Shown: piece by piece, positions 61,880 through 64,000 of the stretch
How the letters are laid out: every line of letters begins with the position of its first letter
Position numbering within the stretch: the first letter of the stretch is position 1
Origin: CAZLRH01 sp964562015
GTDB lineage: Bacteria > Verrucomicrobiota > Verrucomicrobiia > Opitutales > JABDGR01
Reading direction: 5' to 3'
Assembly (NCBI GenBank): GCA_964562015.1
Contig: CAZLRH010000010.1
Span: forward strand, 1 to 64,000
DNA length: 64,000 bases
Position numbers and translations under genes: made by a program
The notes under the pieces: model-generated
Seen by the model: only the letters and a program-made list of their open reading frames with translations
The model's database searches: none
Told to the model about the DNA's origin: nothing

Positions 61880-62956
61880 TTATTTCTTGGCGCGCAGTTT
61901 GGCGAAGGGCGTGAGCGTTTCTTCGCTGTTGTGCTTCGTGGCCGCGAGGAAAACTTGTTCGAGGCCGGGGTCGAGGTGCGCGAGTTCACGGATGCGCCAG
62001 TGCCCGCGGCGCACCGCGGTTTCCAGCAGCTTTTCGCCCGCGCTCCATTCCTCCGCCGGCCCTTCCAGATGCAACTCGGTAAAACCGTCCGCATCCGGCC
62101 CCGTGCGGGAGGCCACGCGCAGGTGCGGGCTCACGTCCGTCACCAACTTTTCAAACGCCGGCACGTCGCCTTGCAGGCGCACGCGCCAGACCGCGCGCTT
62201 GATGAGGTCGCGCCGCAAGCTGGCCGAGGTGCCCGACGCCACGATGCGGCCCTGGTTGATGATCATCACGCGGTCGCAGCAAAGTTCAATTTCCGGCAGA
62301 ATGTGACTCGAGAGCAGCACGGTCAGCCGCCCACGCAACGAATCAATCAACCGCCGGATGCCGAGGATCTGGTGCGGGTCCAGGCCGATGGTCGGCTCGT
62401 CCATGATGATGACCTCGGGCTCGCTCAAGATGGCGTCGGCAATGCCCACGCGCTGGCGAAAGCCCTTCGAAAGCGTGCCAATCAACCGGCGGCGGGCCGA
62501 GTGGTGCAGGCCGCAAAGCTCCATCGCCTCCTCGACGCGGGCCGAGATCCGTCGCCAGCGCACTTCCTTGAGCCGCGCGCGGAACCGCAAGTATTCAATC
62601 ACGCGCATGTCCTCCGGCAGCGGATTATTTTCCGGCATGAAACCCAGCCGCCGTTTCACCTCATCCGGATGCGACGCCACGGCCAGGCCCGAAACATAGG
62701 CGCGGCCCGAGGTCGCCGGCATCAATCCGGCCAAGATCCGCATCGTCGTGCTCTTGCCCGCGCCGTTGAGCCCCAGAAAGCCGACCACCTCGCCCCGCGC
62801 CACGGTAAAGCTCACTTCCTCAATGGCGCGCACGGACCCATACGTTTTGGTCAGGGAAACTGCCTCCAGCGCCGGGGGCGCGCCGGTGCCGGTAGCCACG
62901 ATCCCGGCGGTGGGCCGGGCGGAGGCGGGCGGGGAAGTGGCAATGTCGTGAGCCAT
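61880..62956 (-). CDS. gldA: GldA-like ABC transporter ATPase
   Basis: A 358-residue ATPase of the CcmA/GldA class. Walker A GLNGAGKSTTMRI, signature LSKGFRQRVGIADAIL, Walker B VIIMDEPTIGLDPHQ, and the H-loop LLSSHILPEIE. The C-terminal 90-residue extension is typical of GldA. The substrate is unknown. The start is the ATG at 62954-62956; the longer ORF upstream is a shadow. First gene of the gldA-gldF-gldG-DUF4340-AsmA operon, which is all on the minus strand with short gaps. Confidence 0.9.
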   Translation of the reverse strand: MAHDIATSPPASARPTAGIVATGTGAPPALEAVSLTKTYGSVRAIEEVSFTVARGEVVGFLGLNGAGKSTTMRILAGLMPATSGRAYVSGLAVASHPDEVKRRLGFMPENNPLPEDMRVIEYLRFRARLKEVRWRRISARVEEAMELCGLHHSARRRLIGTLSKGFRQRVGIADAILSEPEVIIMDEPTIGLDPHQILGIRRLIDSLRGRLTVLLSSHILPEIELCCDRVMIINQGRIVASGTSASLRRDLIKRAVWRVRLQGDVPAFEKLVTDVSPHLRVASRTGPDADGFTELHLEGPAEEWSAGEKLLETAVRRGHWRIRELAHLDPGLEQVFLAATKHNSEETLTPFAKLRAKK

Positions 62957-63151
62957 GGGCAACTGCGAGAGTAGCGGGAGGCGGGAGACGGAACTGTGTG
63001 TTCTTGGACACCTTCCGCAGTCATTCGTTCGATCCGCGGAGTCCAGCCACGCCAGACGCGTCGCCCTCAACCTCCAGTTAACCACGCCCGGGTGCCAAAC
63101 GGAAGGCCGAAAATCGTCTTCTTCACCCCGGGACGGTGGGTTCGGCGTGGC

Positions 63152-64000
63152 CTACTTAACCCGCGAAATGATTTCCTTGTATTGCTCGTTCAACTGAATC
63201 TGGGCGGTGTCGAGTTCCGTCTGGGCTTGTTGAATGACCACAGGAAGAGTGGTGACTCCGCGGACAATTTTGGCATGGGCCATGGCGTCGTCCAGCTGGT
63301 TGTCCAGCGCAACAATTTTATCCCGCAAATCGGCGACCGTCTTGTCCACCCGCAAAGCCGCCGGGGTGTTCGACGCCTTGGCCAGCATATGAATGATAGA
63401 CGCCATGCTCTGGTTTATTTGCAACTGTTTGCTGATGATATTTTGTTCGTTCGTGGCGGCTTCGAGGGGCTGCTTGGCCACCCTTTTCTTTTCTTCCAAC
63501 AAGTCGGTCAATTGCTGCTGCATGACGGCCAATTCATCGCGCAAAGGCTTGATGTCCGGGGCGGAGGTCGGCGTTGCGGCAGCCGTGAGCAGTCCGCCGC
63601 CATCGTCCGTGACCGGCAGCAGCCGGGCAAAGGCCTGGTCATCCTTTGAAAGCTTCGCGATGTCGTAACTGGAAGGCTCCTTGTCTCCGGCTCGCGTCAC
63701 GGTCAGATTGCTGGCGGTGCGGCCGAGTATGGTCAGCTCCATGGATTGTCCCTGCGTGTCCGTCAGGACCGTCAAAAACGGGTACTTCAACTGGTCATTC
63801 TGCGGGAATTGGCGGATGAGGGTTTGGTCATCAACCGACCAGCGTTGGATCGGGACCAGGTAAGACTTTGAGTTGTCCAACTGGTTGTAGGAAACCAAGT
63901 CCGCGGTCCGGCCCTCCAGAGCGACGGCAATGGTCTTTCCTGTCTTGTCCGTCAGCACCGTATTTACCGGGATCTGGAAGGCTGGCTGTCCTGGCAGGGC
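63152..64000 (-). CDS. SHD1-like repeat protein with coiled coil (partial, runs off the edge)
   Basis: The reading frame stays open to the window edge, so the N-terminus is missing. Two repeats of about 55 residues (TVLTDKTGKTIAVALEGRTADLV..., TVLTDTQGQSMELTILGRTASNL...) follow the SHD1-like pattern (DxxGxxxxxxxxGRxxxxVxxx...LSxxDQ) common in Verrucomicrobia and Planctomycetes. The C-terminal half is a coiled coil (DELAVMQQQLTDLLEEKKRVA, DKIVALDNQLDDAMAHAK). Function unknown. Confidence 0.6.
   Translation of the reverse strand, partial: ALPGQPAFQIPVNTVLTDKTGKTIAVALEGRTADLVSYNQLDNSKSYLVPIQRWSVDDQTLIRQFPQNDQLKYPFLTVLTDTQGQSMELTILGRTASNLTVTRAGDKEPSSYDIAKLSKDDQAFARLLPVTDDGGGLLTAAATPTSAPDIKPLRDELAVMQQQLTDLLEEKKRVAKQPLEAATNEQNIISKQLQINQSMASIIHMLAKASNTPAALRVDKTVADLRDKIVALDNQLDDAMAHAKIVRGVTTLPVVIQQAQTELDTAQIQLNEQYKEIISRVK

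Overview
The window is GC-rich, densely coded chromosomal DNA from a Gram-negative-type bacterium, most likely a member of the Verrucomicrobiota or wider PVC group. The pointers are a membrane Ser/Thr kinase next to ECF sigma factors, SHD1-like repeats, TMTC-like membrane proteins with TPRs, an Asp23/AmaP pair behind accBC, GldA/GldF/GldG with a DUF4340 protein, and many short 'stutter' repeats between genes. The phylum is inferred from gene content; no rRNA or tRNA gene was seen. One 100-N assembly gap lies at 49217-49316.

Layout. Bases 1-4.7 kb (minus strand) read accB, accC, asp23, amaP-like, GH57: fatty-acid carboxylase genes, cell-envelope stress proteins and an alpha-glucan enzyme. Bases 5.2-9 kb hold a small lipoprotein/membrane pair, a lytic transglycosylase, a toxin-antitoxin pair whose RelE-like toxin carries two compensating frameshifts, and ilvB. 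Bases 9-15 kb hold an orphan HipA-like kinase behind an AT-rich leader, a secreted pepsin-like protein, a hybrid histidine kinase and a glutaredoxin-like protein. Bases 15-22 kb hold cinA, a secreted repeat/Ig-like protein, nadC, parA and rnc.

Bases 22-33 kb are the richest signalling region: a membrane Ser/Thr kinase translationally coupled to a DTG-type aspartic protease with a PDZ domain, an ECF sigma factor, a secretin-N-like protein, a second ECF sigma with a probable anti-sigma factor, a Wzz-like protein, and a membrane protein/winged-helix regulator operon whose promoter carries two identical 10-bp palindromes. Bases 33-38 kb hold mfd and a SurA/PpiC isomerase. Bases 38-43.4 kb (minus) hold a GT9 glycosyltransferase and two tandem TMTC-like TPR membrane proteins. 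Bases 43.6-49.5 kb are mixed: a possible 2OG-Fe oxygenase, a third aspartic protease, a lipoprotein, an SGNH esterase, a TPR protein, queG and a membrane protein with a GGTPA-repeat tail broken by the gap. Bases 49.6-54.4 kb hold glgA, a ParB-like protein, birA and coaX. Bases 54.4-63 kb (minus) form the gldA-gldF-gldG-DUF4340-AsmA-like operon. The right edge cuts an SHD1-like protein.

Connected functions: birA supplies the ligase for the accB biotin carrier; GH57 and glgA both concern alpha-glucans; nadC and cinA both concern pyridine nucleotides. The most distinctive non-gene content is a set of short, mutually unrelated repeat words, often in inverted pairs, that sit at gene ends and in a few cases supply a gene's stop codon.
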